A stretch of DNA of 53,367 nt from Chryseobacterium sp. (lineage in GTDB: Bacteria; Bacteroidota; Bacteroidia; Flavobacteriales; Weeksellaceae): NCBI GenBank assembly GCA_003248755.1, contig QFQW01000019.1, positions 1 through 53,367 of the forward strand, read 5' to 3'. The notes under the pieces are model-generated. The model worked only from the letters and a program-made list of their open reading frames with translations. It ran no database searches and had not been told where the DNA came from. Position 1 is the first letter of the stretch. Each line of letters opens with the position of its first letter. Shown here piece by piece: positions 8,099 to 17,106 of this stretch. The position numbers and the translations under genes were made by a program.

Positions 8099-8647
8099 AT
8101 GAAAAGATTAATGTTATTAGTAGTGATAATTATCACAGGTTTTAGCACCAGTTTTGTAAAATCTCAGGTTAATGTCAATATTAACATCAATAGCCAACCG
8201 GATTGGGGACCCAGAGGTTATAATTATGTAGAATCTTATTATTTGCCGGAATACGATATTTATTATAATGTTCCGAATCGCAGATATTATTATTTTTCCG
8301 GAAACAGATGGTTGCACTCCACTGCTTTGCCGGTTAGATATCGTCACATCAATTTATACCAAACTCACAAGGTTGTATTGGTTGATAGGTATCCTTTTAA
8401 AAGACATAAAATTCACTACAAACAATATGCGAGATATAGAGGTCATCACGGAAATCATTTGGTTGTAAAGAATTATAAGCACAAACCTCAAAATATTGTT
8501 AAGGTTAAACAATTTAATTCAAATCCTCGATATGTGCACAAGAAAATGATTTCAAAAAAATACCGTAATCAGCCGAAACATCAGAAATTCGGAAAAGTAA
8601 AAGGTCATGGTAATCCTCATAATAATGGTCATAAAGGGCACAGATAA
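8099..8647 (+). CDS. Secreted, very basic His/Tyr-rich protein
   Basis: Start taken at ATG 8099 (an in-frame TTG lies 6 bases upstream). 182 residues: signal peptide MKRLMLLVVIIITGFSTSFVKSQ, then a first part rich in Tyr (YNYVESYYLPEYDIYYNVPN, RRYYYFSGNRW) of a type seen in many small Bacteroidetes envelope proteins, and a long tail (about 95-182) packed with Lys, His, Arg and Asn ending HGNPHNNGHKGHR. The tail could bind metal or nucleic acid or interact with anionic surface polymers, but no known domain is recognisable. Single gene with its own promoter and terminator. Confidence 0.8.
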   Translation: MKRLMLLVVIIITGFSTSFVKSQVNVNININSQPDWGPRGYNYVESYYLPEYDIYYNVPNRRYYYFSGNRWLHSTALPVRYRHINLYQTHKVVLVDRYPFKRHKIHYKQYARYRGHHGNHLVVKNYKHKPQNIVKVKQFNSNPRYVHKKMISKKYRNQPKHQKFGKVKGHGNPHNNGHKGHR

Positions 8648-8660
8648 TTTAAAATTAAAT

Positions 8661-8698
8661 AAGAGTCTCAGTTTTCTAACCGAGACTTTTGTTTTTTA
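8661..8698 (+). terminator. Terminator
   Basis: AGTCTC/GAGACT stem with additional G-C pairing, followed by TTTTGTTTTTT, downstream of the His-rich protein gene. Confidence 0.85.
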
Positions 8699-8816
8699 TA
8701 ACCTTGAAATTTTAAATTTCTAGCTTCAGAATTTTCACTTCATCAGAACATTCAGTAAATTTATCTGTTTTTTTGAAAGTTTGAAAAAACGAACACTTCT
8801 CAACTCAGTTTTTATC

Positions 8817-9740
8817 ATGATTGTTAGACAAAGAACCAATTGGTTTTTGATGCTTTTCATTTGGAAAGGTTCTGTTCTGCGAAAGATTATTCCGCAACTG
8901 TTAGTTATTACTTTGTTTTCGGTAGTTGTATTTTATTTCAAAGGATTTATTTACGATTTCAAAGTACATCTCAATCCTGCTATTTTCACATTGCTGGGTT
9001 TGTCTTTGGCGATTTTTATGGGATTTTGTAATTCGGCGAGCTATGATAGATTTTGGGAAGGTCGTAAACTTTGGGGAGCTTTGGTTATTGAAACAAGGTC
9101 GCTGACACGTCAGGTTTTGACTTTGATCAATGATAGTTCTCCGGATTCTAAAACGAGAAAGCAGGAATTTGTGAAAATAATTTCGGCATTTTGTTGGGCA
9201 CTTAATTTTCAGTTGAGAAATAAAGAAGATAATGGAAAACTGAAAGAACTGCTTTCTGAAGAGAATTTTGAGAAAATAAAAGACAAAAAATTCAAACCAG
9301 TTATTTTACTTAATATAATGGGAGAATGGGTCAATACTCAGAATAAAAACCGGAAAATTGACACAATCGTTCTATCAGCAATCGATAACCAACTGAATAT
9401 AATGTCTCAAATTGTTGGCGGTTGCGAAAGAATTGCGAACACGCCTTTACCTTTTGCTTACAGTGTTTTGCTTCACAGGACGGTTTATCTGTATTGTTTT
9501 TGGTTGCCATTTGGTCTGATTGATGCGATTGGCTGGATGACACCGATAATCGTTTTGTTTATCAGTTATACGTTTATTGCTTTGGATGCAGTTATTCAGC
9601 AGATTCAGGACCCGTTTGGAGAGGAAGAAAATGATTTGGCACTTAACAGTCTCTGCAAAACGATTCAGTTTTCTATTTTTGAACAGGCGGAAATTTCTCA
9701 ACCACAATTCGATACTTCAACACATTATTTTATTGACTGA
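8817..9740 (+). CDS. Bestrophin-family channel protein
   Basis: Start at ATG 8817 (MIVRQRTNWF), since the longer frame begins at a TTG without signal. 307 residues. Family blocks visible: FIWKGSVLRKIIPQL near the N-terminus, FTLLGLSLAIFMGFCNSASYDRFWEGRKLWGAL (quoted here in part: SYDRFWEGRKLWG) which is the bestrophin signature, and later ERIANTPLPFAYSVLLHRT with the conserved PLP. Four hydrophobic segments fit the pentameric anion or cation channels of this family in the inner membrane. The next gene begins inside the stop codon (TGATG), indicating translational coupling. Confidence 0.92.
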   Translation: MIVRQRTNWFLMLFIWKGSVLRKIIPQLLVITLFSVVVFYFKGFIYDFKVHLNPAIFTLLGLSLAIFMGFCNSASYDRFWEGRKLWGALVIETRSLTRQVLTLINDSSPDSKTRKQEFVKIISAFCWALNFQLRNKEDNGKLKELLSEENFEKIKDKKFKPVILLNIMGEWVNTQNKNRKIDTIVLSAIDNQLNIMSQIVGGCERIANTPLPFAYSVLLHRTVYLYCFWLPFGLIDAIGWMTPIIVLFISYTFIALDAVIQQIQDPFGEEENDLALNSLCKTIQFSIFEQAEISQPQFDTSTHYFID

Positions 9741-10300
9741 TGGACTATTTTTTCGAACAAAAATTTACAAAACTTAATATAAATAAAGTCCCGAAAGCGG
9801 ATTACGACAATTGTGTTTTTACAGAATGTAACTTTGCCAATCAGGATTTGTCAGATTACAAATTTTCCGATTGTGATTTCAAAGATTGTGATCTCAGTAA
9901 TGTCAAAATCAGCCAAACTGCTTTCCGGAATGTTGTTTTCAGGAATTGCAAATTGATTGGGATTAATTTTGAAGATGCGCATCAATTCAATATTTCATTC
10001 AGATTTGAGGATTGTTTGATGAATCATTCTTCGTTTTATCAATTGGATATTAGAAAAACGGTGTTTAAAAACTGTATTTTGAACGAAGCAGATTTTACAG
10101 AAGCTAATCTTTCGAATTCTGTTTTTACGGATTCCAATTTAAGCAATGCTGTTTTTGACAGAACTATTTTAGATAATACTGATTTCAGAAACGCTATTGA
10201 TTTTTCCATTGATCCCAATCAAAATCAACTCAAAAAAACCAAATTTTCCCAAGGCAATCTCAGCGGATTGTTAGACCGACTTAATATAATTATAGAATAA
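9740..10300 (+). CDS. Pentapeptide-repeat protein
   Basis: 186 residues that fold as a right-handed quadrilateral beta-helix: A(D/N)LXX-type repeats are plain through the chain (CVFTECNFANQDLSDYKFSD, CDFKDCDLSNVKI, ADFTEANLSNSVFTDSNLSN). The length, a break near residue 75-80 (GINFEDAHQFNISFRFEDC) and the split into two repeat blocks resemble Qnr/McbG-like proteins, some of which mimic DNA and protect gyrase, but resistance activity cannot be inferred from repeats alone. Its ATG shares one base with the bestrophin stop, so the two proteins are probably made together. Confidence 0.92.
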   Translation: MDYFFEQKFTKLNINKVPKADYDNCVFTECNFANQDLSDYKFSDCDFKDCDLSNVKISQTAFRNVVFRNCKLIGINFEDAHQFNISFRFEDCLMNHSSFYQLDIRKTVFKNCILNEADFTEANLSNSVFTDSNLSNAVFDRTILDNTDFRNAIDFSIDPNQNQLKKTKFSQGNLSGLLDRLNIIIE

Positions 10301-10305
10301 CGAAT

Positions 10306-11991
10306 ATGAAAAAAATACTATACGCAAGTTTCCTTTTATCAATCACTGTTTCTGCACAATATACAAACTTCGATCTCATCAAAGAAGTTAAAGTTAAGAA
10401 CAAAGGCGTTGTGGTTTCAGCGCATCCTTTAGCAAGTGAAGCAGGTTCCAAAATTATGAAGGAAGGCGGGAATGCCTTTGATGCAGCTATTGCGACACAA
10501 CTGGCTTTGGCAGTTGTCTATCCTCAGGCAGGTAATATCGGAGGTGGTGGCTTTTTGGTTGCGGTAACTTCCGATGGGAAAAAGCTGGCTTTGGATTATC
10601 GTGAAACAGCGCCATCTAAAGCAAGTTTCGATATGTATTGGGATAAAAAGGGAAATGCAAATACGGATCTGTCACAATATGGGAGATTGTCAGTTGGTGT
10701 TCCGGGAAGTATCTCCGGAATGTTCGAAACCTTAAAATATTCAAAGCTTCCTTTTTCGAAATTAATAGAACCTGCAATTGATTTAGCTCAAAAAGGTTTT
10801 GCTATTACAGAACAGGAAGCAGCTCTTTTGAATGTTCATCAAGCTGATTTCAAAAAACATAACAAGAACAAAATTGTTTTTATTAATGATAAAGGCTGGA
10901 AAGCTGGGGATTTGTTGATTCAGCCTGAGTTGGCGGAAACTTTGAAACGAATCCAAAAGTCCGGTGAAAAAGAATTTTATGAAGGAAAAACGGCTGAATT
11001 GATTCTTGCCGAGATGAAGCTCGGGAACGGAATTATTCAGGCAAAAGACCTTAGAAATTATAAAACAAAGGAAAGAAAAGCCTTGTCTTTTGATTATAAA
11101 GGAAACGAGATAGTGTCAATGCCAATGCCTTCCAGCGGTGGAACTTTACTCGCACAAATGCTGAGAATGGCCTCTTATGAAGATTTATCAAAGTATCAGC
11201 AAAATTCTGCTGAAGCGGTTCAGATTATGGTGGAAGCAGAGAGAAGAGCTTATGCAGACAGAGCAGAATATATGGGTGACCCGGATTTTACCGAAGATAA
11301 AACCCAAATGCTGATTTCCGATGATTATCTTAAAAACCGTTGGAAATCTTATAATCCAAACTCAGCAACACCAAGCAAAGATGTTGGTAAAATCGTCAAT
11401 CAGCCGAAAGAAAGTACAGAAACTACACATATTTCGATTTTGGATAAATTTGGGAATGCAGTTTCCATCACGACGACACTTAATGGTTATTATGGAAGTA
11501 AAACGGTTGTTTCGGGAGCCGGATTTTTCTTAAATAATGAAATGGACGATTTTTCCATAAAACCAGGCGTTCCGAATATGTTTGGCGCAGTTGGAGGAGA
11601 AGCGAACAAAATAGAACCGGGAAAAAGAATGTTGTCTTCTATGACGCCGACGATAGTTCTAAAAGACGGAAAAGTAAAAGTGGTTGTCGGAACGCCTGGA
11701 GGAACTACTATTCCGACTTCGGTTTTTCAGGCGATTGTTGGTGTGATCGATTTTAAACAAAATGCCAATTTTTCAATCAACACACCGAAGTTTCATCATC
11801 AATGGTTGCCGGAAATTGTGAAAGTAGAGTATGATTTTCCTGAAACGACTATTAAAACTCTTGAGAAAAAGAATTATAAATTCGAGAAAATCAAACAGAT
11901 CGGAAAGACAGAAATCATTCTAGTTGATGATAATCAAAATATCCACGCTGTTGCGGATGGGAGAGGAGATGATTCTGTAGCTGTTGAGTAA
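10306..11991 (+). CDS. ggt: Gamma-glutamyltransferase
   Basis: 561 residues with signal peptide (MKKILYASFLLSITVSAQ), so periplasmic. It hydrolyses or transfers the gamma-glutamyl group of glutathione and similar peptides. The precursor self-cleaves before the catalytic Thr, visible in TTHISILDKFGNAVS (about residue 375). Other family blocks: NAFDAAIATQLALAVVYPQ, GNIGGGGFLV, LDYRETAP, FYEGKTAE, MPMPSSGGTLL and GTPGGTTIPTSVFQ. Length and order are usual. It starts 6 bp after the pentapeptide gene, so it may belong to the same transcript, though no functional link is evident. Confidence 0.96.
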   Translation: MKKILYASFLLSITVSAQYTNFDLIKEVKVKNKGVVVSAHPLASEAGSKIMKEGGNAFDAAIATQLALAVVYPQAGNIGGGGFLVAVTSDGKKLALDYRETAPSKASFDMYWDKKGNANTDLSQYGRLSVGVPGSISGMFETLKYSKLPFSKLIEPAIDLAQKGFAITEQEAALLNVHQADFKKHNKNKIVFINDKGWKAGDLLIQPELAETLKRIQKSGEKEFYEGKTAELILAEMKLGNGIIQAKDLRNYKTKERKALSFDYKGNEIVSMPMPSSGGTLLAQMLRMASYEDLSKYQQNSAEAVQIMVEAERRAYADRAEYMGDPDFTEDKTQMLISDDYLKNRWKSYNPNSATPSKDVGKIVNQPKESTETTHISILDKFGNAVSITTTLNGYYGSKTVVSGAGFFLNNEMDDFSIKPGVPNMFGAVGGEANKIEPGKRMLSSMTPTIVLKDGKVKVVVGTPGGTTIPTSVFQAIVGVIDFKQNANFSINTPKFHHQWLPEIVKVEYDFPETTIKTLEKKNYKFEKIKQIGKTEIILVDDNQNIHAVADGRGDDSVAVE

Positions 11992-12056
11992 ATTATTTAA
12001 TTAATATGATGTAATAAAATGTTAATTAGTATTGTCTTTTTAAGAAAGAAAGCTAA

Positions 12057-13571
12057 ATGAAAAGAACTTATATTTTATTATGTTTTATAATTGTTAAATT
12101 CATTATTCAATACTCATTGATTGGGTCGGAATATGATTTGCAAAGGGATGAATTTTTACATCTGGATCAGGCAAATCATTTGGCTTGGGGATACTTATCT
12201 GTTCCTCCGGTTACTTCTTGGATCTCATATTTAATTAAATTATTAGGGAATTCCGTTTTTTGGATTAAGTTTTTTCCAGCATTTTTTGGAGCGTTGACAA
12301 TCTATGTTGTTTGGAAAGCTATAGAAGAGCTTGGAGGGAATCTTTTTGCATTGATATTCGGAGCAAGCTGTATTACTTTTTCAGTTTTATTCAGACTGAA
12401 TATTTTATATCAACCCAATTCCTTGGATGTACTTTGTTGGACAACTCTATATTATTTCATTATAAAATATCTGAACACAGCTCAAACAAAATATATCTAT
12501 TGCATTGCAATCATTTTTGTAATTGGCTTTTTGAACAAATACAATATTATTTTTCTGATTTTAGGAATTATTCCTGCAATTCTGCTGACACCTGAAAGGA
12601 AAGAGCTTCTCAACATACATTTGTATATTGGATTTGCATTAGCATTAATATTAATTACCCCAAACTTAGTTTGGCAATTTGATAATGATTTCCCTGTTTT
12701 TCATCACCTTCAAGAATTGTCAGAAACTCAGTTGGTAAACGTTAATCGCTGGAATTTTATCAAATCACAATTTTTATTTTTTCCTGGGACTTTTCCGTTT
12801 TTAATTCTAGGATTGTTTTCTTTATTAAGATATCAGGATTTTAAAAAGTATCGATCATTGTTTTGGTCTTTCTTTATTACAATAGGGATTTTATTATTTT
12901 TTAGAGCAAAAGATTATTACGCAATCGGTATTTATCCCATATATTTTGCTTTTGGAGCGGTTTATATTTCAAGATTGTTTGATAATAAAGCTGGGCGATT
13001 TATTAAGCCTGCACTAATTATTTGGACTATTGTCGCATTTATTCCTGTATACACTATTGCTTTTCCAAATAAAAGTCCTCAGTATATTGAAAATCATTTG
13101 GACAAATATAGAAAGCTTGGAATGCTGACTTGGGAGGACGGAAGAGAACATCAATTACCACAGGATTTTGCGGATATGCAAGGCTGGAAAGAGCTGGCGA
13201 AAAAAGTCGACAGCATTTATATGAAAATGCCGAGTCAAAAAAATACTTTGGTTCTATGTGATAATTATGGACAGGCTGGAGCTATCAATTATTATTCGAG
13301 AAAAGGTATTAAGGCGGTTTCATTCAATGCCGATTATATTAATTGGTTTGATTTGAATATCAAATATGACCATGTTATCAGAGTGAAGAATGCTTCTGAG
13401 AGAAATAAGGAATTAAAGGAAACGGCTCCTTATTTCCAAAAATCACAAATGTCGGATTCTATTACTAATAGATTTGCTAGGGAATATGGAACAACTATTT
13501 TTTCCTTTATTAATGCCAAAATTGATATTAATGAAAGAATTAAAAAAGAGATAGAAGAAGAAAAATGGTAA
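12057..13571 (+). CDS. GT39/ArnT-like membrane glycosyltransferase
   Basis: 504 residues, about ten transmembrane segments in the first 345 residues and a soluble C-terminal domain. The first loop contains YDLQRDEFLHLDQANHLAWG, where the acidic DE pair matches the catalytic loop of the PMT/GT39 and ArnT superfamily, which transfers sugars from polyprenyl-phosphate donors outside the inner membrane. The WKELAKKVDSIY segment and a C-terminal NYGQAGAINYYSRKG are common in Bacteroidetes members annotated as 4-amino-4-deoxy-L-arabinose transferase-like. Acceptor unknown; surface glycan or lipid modification is likely. Confidence 0.85.
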   Translation: MKRTYILLCFIIVKFIIQYSLIGSEYDLQRDEFLHLDQANHLAWGYLSVPPVTSWISYLIKLLGNSVFWIKFFPAFFGALTIYVVWKAIEELGGNLFALIFGASCITFSVLFRLNILYQPNSLDVLCWTTLYYFIIKYLNTAQTKYIYCIAIIFVIGFLNKYNIIFLILGIIPAILLTPERKELLNIHLYIGFALALILITPNLVWQFDNDFPVFHHLQELSETQLVNVNRWNFIKSQFLFFPGTFPFLILGLFSLLRYQDFKKYRSLFWSFFITIGILLFFRAKDYYAIGIYPIYFAFGAVYISRLFDNKAGRFIKPALIIWTIVAFIPVYTIAFPNKSPQYIENHLDKYRKLGMLTWEDGREHQLPQDFADMQGWKELAKKVDSIYMKMPSQKNTLVLCDNYGQAGAINYYSRKGIKAVSFNADYINWFDLNIKYDHVIRVKNASERNKELKETAPYFQKSQMSDSITNRFAREYGTTIFSFINAKIDINERIKKEIEEEKW

Positions 13572-13577
13572 TTCAAA

Positions 13578-13606
13578 AAGAAAGGCTTCCATCGGAAGCC
13601 TTTCAA
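13578..13606. terminator. Bidirectional terminator
   Basis: Perfect 10-bp stem AAAGGCTTCC/GGAAGCCTTT with a 3-base loop between the converging GT39-like gene and rny. Confidence 0.88.
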
Positions 13607-13623
13607 TATTTATAAAGTCTGGA

Positions 13624-15195
13624 TTATCTAGCGATATTCACAGCTCTTGTTTCTCTAATTACAGTAACTTTTACTTGTCCCGGATAAGTTAATTCATTCT
13701 GAATTTTTTCGGAGATATCGTAAGATAATTGATAAGCATTTTCGTCATTTACTTTTCCACTTTCTACCATTACCCTCAGTTCTCTACCAGCTTGGATGGC
13801 ATATGCGCTGGAAACACCTTCAAAACTAAGAGCTGCAGCTTCCAGGTCTTTCAATCTTTGGATGTAAGATTCCAGAACTTGTCTTCTTGCGCCTGGTCTA
13901 GCTCCGGAAATAGCATCTGCAACCTGGATAATTGGAGATAGGAGAGACGTCATTTCTATCTCATCATGGTGAGCTCCAATTGCATTGATAACTTCAGCAT
14001 TTTCTCCATATTTCTCAGCCCATTGCATACCAAGAAGAGCATGAGGCAATTCTGATTCCTGCTCCGGAACTTTTCCGATATCGTGTAAAAGACCGGCTCT
14101 TTTTGCAAGTTTCACATTTAATCCTAATTCAGCAGCCATAGTTGCTGCAATGTTAGCTACTTCTCTTGAGTGTTGTAGTAGATTTTGTCCATAAGAAGAA
14201 CGGAATTTCATTCTACCAACAACTTTTACCAATTCTGGATGGAGGCCGTGGATTCCAAGATCGATGATGGTTCTTTTACCGACCTCGATGATTTCTTCTT
14301 CAATTTGTTTTCTTGTTTTTTCAACAACTTCCTCAATTCTTGCCGGGTGAATTCTACCATCTGTAACCAATCTGTGAAGTGATAATCTTGCGATTTCTCT
14401 TCTTACAGGATCAAAGCAAGAAAGTAGGATTGCTTCTGGTGTATCATCAACAATGATTTCTACACCTGTTGCTGATTCTAATGCACGGATATTTCTACCT
14501 TCCCGACCAATGATTCTACCTTTGATCTCATCAGACTCAATGTTGAAAACAGAAACTGAGTTTTCTACGGCTTGCTCAGTTCCAATTCTTTGAATCGTTT
14601 GAATAACGATTTTTCTAGCTTCATTTTTAGCATTCAGTTGAGCTTCTTCCATAATGCTCTGAACATGAGCGGAAGCCTTAGTCTTAGCTTCAGCTTTTAA
14701 AGACTCTACTAACTCATTCTTGGCTTCTTCGGCAGAATAATTAGAAATTTTTTCTAGCATTTCTACCTTTTGGGCTGTTGCAACATCTAGGTCATGTTGT
14801 TTTTTCTGAACAGTTTCTAATTTTTTGTTATAATCTGCAACCTGTCTTTCAAGATCTTTTTCCAACTTTCCAGCTTTGCTAAGTTCGTCATTCAGTTTGT
14901 TTTCTTTGTCCTTTATACGTTTTTCAGCTTCCTGCATTTTTTTCTCTCTGCTATTGATGTTGGCATCATGTTCAGATTTAAGTTCGAGAAATTTTTCTTT
15001 TGCTTGAAGGTGTTTTTCTTTTTTTACAGCTTCAGCTTGTACATTGGCTTTTTCTATAATGTTTTCGGCGCTTTTTTTCGCATCTTCTACTATATATTTT
15101 GCCTTTGAGTTGATAGAGCTTTTTCCGAAGAAAAGGCCACCAACTAAACCAGCTAGAAGAGCAACAACACCGATGATAATAGTGAGTGTAGTCAT
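13624..15195 (-). CDS. rny: Ribonuclease Y
   Basis: 523 residues, the usual length. N-terminal membrane anchor (TLTIIIGVVALLAGLVGGLFFG), a long Lys/Glu-rich coiled coil (about 30-190), a KH RNA-binding domain (GRIIGREGRNIRALESATGV), and a C-terminal HD phosphohydrolase domain with RAGLLHDIGK carrying the catalytic HD pair and GAHHDEIE. RNase Y is a membrane-bound endoribonuclease that starts mRNA decay in many bacteria. It lies downstream of zapA and the 6S RNA gene on the same strand. Confidence 0.97.
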   Translation of the reverse strand: MTTLTIIIGVVALLAGLVGGLFFGKSSINSKAKYIVEDAKKSAENIIEKANVQAEAVKKEKHLQAKEKFLELKSEHDANINSREKKMQEAEKRIKDKENKLNDELSKAGKLEKDLERQVADYNKKLETVQKKQHDLDVATAQKVEMLEKISNYSAEEAKNELVESLKAEAKTKASAHVQSIMEEAQLNAKNEARKIVIQTIQRIGTEQAVENSVSVFNIESDEIKGRIIGREGRNIRALESATGVEIIVDDTPEAILLSCFDPVRREIARLSLHRLVTDGRIHPARIEEVVEKTRKQIEEEIIEVGKRTIIDLGIHGLHPELVKVVGRMKFRSSYGQNLLQHSREVANIAATMAAELGLNVKLAKRAGLLHDIGKVPEQESELPHALLGMQWAEKYGENAEVINAIGAHHDEIEMTSLLSPIIQVADAISGARPGARRQVLESYIQRLKDLEAAALSFEGVSSAYAIQAGRELRVMVESGKVNDENAYQLSYDISEKIQNELTYPGQVKVTVIRETRAVNIAR

Positions 15196-15292
15196 AATTT
15201 TATATATGTCGAGTTTTAATTGTCTTTTTTATTTGTAAAAAGTACATGACTTTTTAATTTTAATACTTCATACATTTTACTTTGTATTAGGT

Positions 15293-15460
15293 ATAAAAAA
15301 ACCTACAACAGTTCAGTTATAGAGTAAACTCCATAAAAACACGATTTGAACTTATTTTCATTTTCTGTAATCTGCGCAGGGCAGCACGCCATCAAATGAA
15401 CTTTCGTCCGGTAATTTTTAATTGTTGAGTTTACTTCTTTGTGTTAGAACTATTGTAGGT
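15293..15460 (-). ncRNA. ssrS: 6S RNA
   Basis: Between zapA and rny a rod-like RNA can be drawn on the minus strand. The outer stem is 13 bp (arms at 15447-15459 and 15302-15314, one G-U pair) and an inner stem is a perfect 9 bp (15427-15435 with 15323-15331). Large internal loops separate them and the end is a run of seven U. The long double-stranded rod with an open centre mimics an open promoter, as 6S RNA does when it binds RNA polymerase holoenzyme. In many bacteria, including proteobacteria, the 6S gene also lies directly after zapA, which supports the call. Confidence 0.8.
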
Positions 15461-15481
15461 AGATTGTAACGTTTGAAAAAA

Positions 15482-15769
15482 TTATTTTTCCAGTTGTTCC
15501 AAGAGAGCATTAATTTTTGTAATGCGCTCGTTTGTATTTTTAATATTTTTTTCGTTGTTTAAAGAATATACTTCTGCATTGGTCCCCAATTTCAAAGCGC
15601 ACATTGCAAGAGCATCTTGTTTATCTCTTACATCAAAACTTGCTTCAAAATCCTTTATCATGTTTTCTATCTGTTTTCCTACTTTACGAAGGGTTTCTTC
15701 TTCCGCAGCAGGCACATTCAGCGGATAATTTCTCCCGGCAATATTTATTGTAATTCTTCTGAAATCCAT
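15482..15769 (-). CDS. zapA: Cell division protein ZapA
   Basis: 95 residues. ZapA bundles FtsZ filaments at midcell. The N-terminal head has RRITINIAGRNYPLNVPAAE with EETLRKVGKQIENMIKDFE, and the middle DKQDALAMCALKLGTNAEVY matches the family, followed by the coiled-coil helix (NEKNIKNTNERITKINALLE). It follows a coiled-coil protein gene with 2 bp between and precedes the 6S RNA gene, an order conserved beyond Bacteroidetes for zapA and ssrS. Confidence 0.9.
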   Translation of the reverse strand: MDFRRITINIAGRNYPLNVPAAEEETLRKVGKQIENMIKDFEASFDVRDKQDALAMCALKLGTNAEVYSLNNEKNIKNTNERITKINALLEQLEK

Positions 15770-15771
15770 TT

Positions 15772-16074
15772 TTATAAACCGCTGTTTTGTAATTCAGAAA
15801 CGCACATGTCAATTTCTTTTACCAATCTGTTGATGTGATTTTTCATCAGTCGGTTGTGTTCTGCGTTTCCTGATATTGCTGAATAGAGTTTTAATTCTTT
15901 ATTTTCTTCTACTAAAATCTGGTTTCTGCGTTTTTCTTCTACATTTTCGTTTCTTAGTTTTTCCAGCTCTTCAGATTGTTCTGCATATTTTTCCGAAAGA
16001 TTCTTGAATTTTTTATGAAGATTCAGGATCTTTTTTTCCAAAACAGAGAAGTTGCTTTCTAATTCGCTTAACAT
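15772..16074 (-). CDS. Coiled-coil protein upstream of zapA
   Basis: 100 residues, almost entirely a heptad coiled coil (ILNLHKKFKNLSEKYAEQSE, ELEKLRNENVEEKRRNQIL, VEENKELKLYSAISGN), ending with RLVKEIDMCVSELQNSGL. No enzymatic motif. Position 2 bp before zapA and its ZapB-like length and composition suggest a partner in Z-ring organisation, but this rests on context. Likely the first gene of the zapA transcript. Confidence 0.75.
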   Translation of the reverse strand: MLSELESNFSVLEKKILNLHKKFKNLSEKYAEQSEELEKLRNENVEEKRRNQILVEENKELKLYSAISGNAEHNRLMKNHINRLVKEIDMCVSELQNSGL

Positions 16075-16263
16075 AACCAGAATTAAATTCTAACTTTTAC
16101 AAAAATAGCAAAAATTAATGATGAATTAATAGTATTATTTTCTTTTGTTGAAATAGATTAGTTATGCTTTGATTTATAGCGATTTAAGATTAGTTTGAAT
16201 AAAGAATTATTATTGGTTTGATGAAAGTTGGTTTGTTTTAAACCAACGGAAAGAATTCTGAGG

Positions 16264-16294
16264 ATAAAAAAAGAGCCTTCAAAAAGAAGACTCA
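16264..16294 (-). terminator. porT terminator
   Basis: On the minus strand GAGTCTTC/GAAGGCTC (one G-U) with a T5 loop and a run of T, 10 bp after the porT stop. Confidence 0.82.
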
Positions 16295-16303
16295 AAATAT
16301 ATT

Positions 16304-17104
16304 TTATTCAAATTTCAGAACAAACATGAAGGCTCTGCTCTGCATTGTAGATATTGCCGGAGTCCAATATGGAGGAGTCTCTGCTTTGTCAGAAACCAAT
16401 TCGTTATTGGTAAAGAATGTTCCTCGAATAGCTGGCGTTAGTTTAAATCTACTGAAGTAAAACTGTATTCCAATCTCTGCAGACCAACCAAAGTTGTGGG
16501 TTGTTGTACGGAAAGTATTGACACTATTGTCTCCTTCGGAGGTTTCATTCGATTGCAAATTCACCAAATAATTGATACCTCCAGCTACATAAGGGCGGGA
16601 GTTGTACCAGCGGTCACCATGAAGTTCCAATAAAATAGGAATATCAATATAAGTAGATTTTACTATTTTTTTTGAATCCGTATCTGTAAAATCTGATAAT
16701 GGTGTAAATGGTAGATTATAGTTACTACCTCCTGCATATTGATTGGCATTGTCAAAAGTATTGAATGTCAAATCTCTTTGTACAAAATGTAATCCGGGCT
16801 CTAAGCGAAGATCAAGCATCTCATTGAGCCTCAGCTTTCCAATAAGTCCTGCTCCAAAACTATAAGATGATTTTGATTCTACCAGATTCTTGTTGCCATC
16901 CATCCCAAAAACAGGATTTAGAACCATTTTATAATCAAAATTGTTAGCTGCCAAATAAAAACCCCAACTGAATTTTTGTAAATCAAAGTCTTCCAGATTG
17001 TCCGGTCTGTCTTTGGTCCTGAAAAGATTATTGAATGTCTGAGCCTGAATATTGCCCCCCAAAAATGAGGTAAGTAATAAAATTTTGATTAATTTCTGCT
17101 TCAT
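16304..17104 (-). CDS. porT: PorT, type IX secretion outer-membrane protein
   Basis: 266 residues: signal peptide (MKQKLIKILLLTSFLGGNIQAQ) and an outer-membrane beta-barrel. Typical PorT blocks are present: FSWGFYLAANNFDYKMV, STYIDIPILLELHGDRWYNS, RPYVAGGINYLVNLQSNE, then TTTHNFGWSAEIGIQFYFSR, KLTPAIRGTFFTNNEL and a final RAFMFVLKFE. PorT is required for type IX secretion and gliding in studied Bacteroidetes. It directly follows ubiE (2 bp gap), the arrangement I know from flavobacteria. It would serve the two T9SS cargo proteins of this window. Confidence 0.9.
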   Translation of the reverse strand: MKQKLIKILLLTSFLGGNIQAQTFNNLFRTKDRPDNLEDFDLQKFSWGFYLAANNFDYKMVLNPVFGMDGNKNLVESKSSYSFGAGLIGKLRLNEMLDLRLEPGLHFVQRDLTFNTFDNANQYAGGSNYNLPFTPLSDFTDTDSKKIVKSTYIDIPILLELHGDRWYNSRPYVAGGINYLVNLQSNETSEGDNSVNTFRTTTHNFGWSAEIGIQFYFSRFKLTPAIRGTFFTNNELVSDKAETPPYWTPAISTMQSRAFMFVLKFE

Positions 17105-17106
17105 TC

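Noticed and set aside
9331..9707. Antisense frames of 70 and 86 codons opposite the bestrophin gene
   Set aside because: Compositional shadows (Gln, Asn, Arg rich) without family features.
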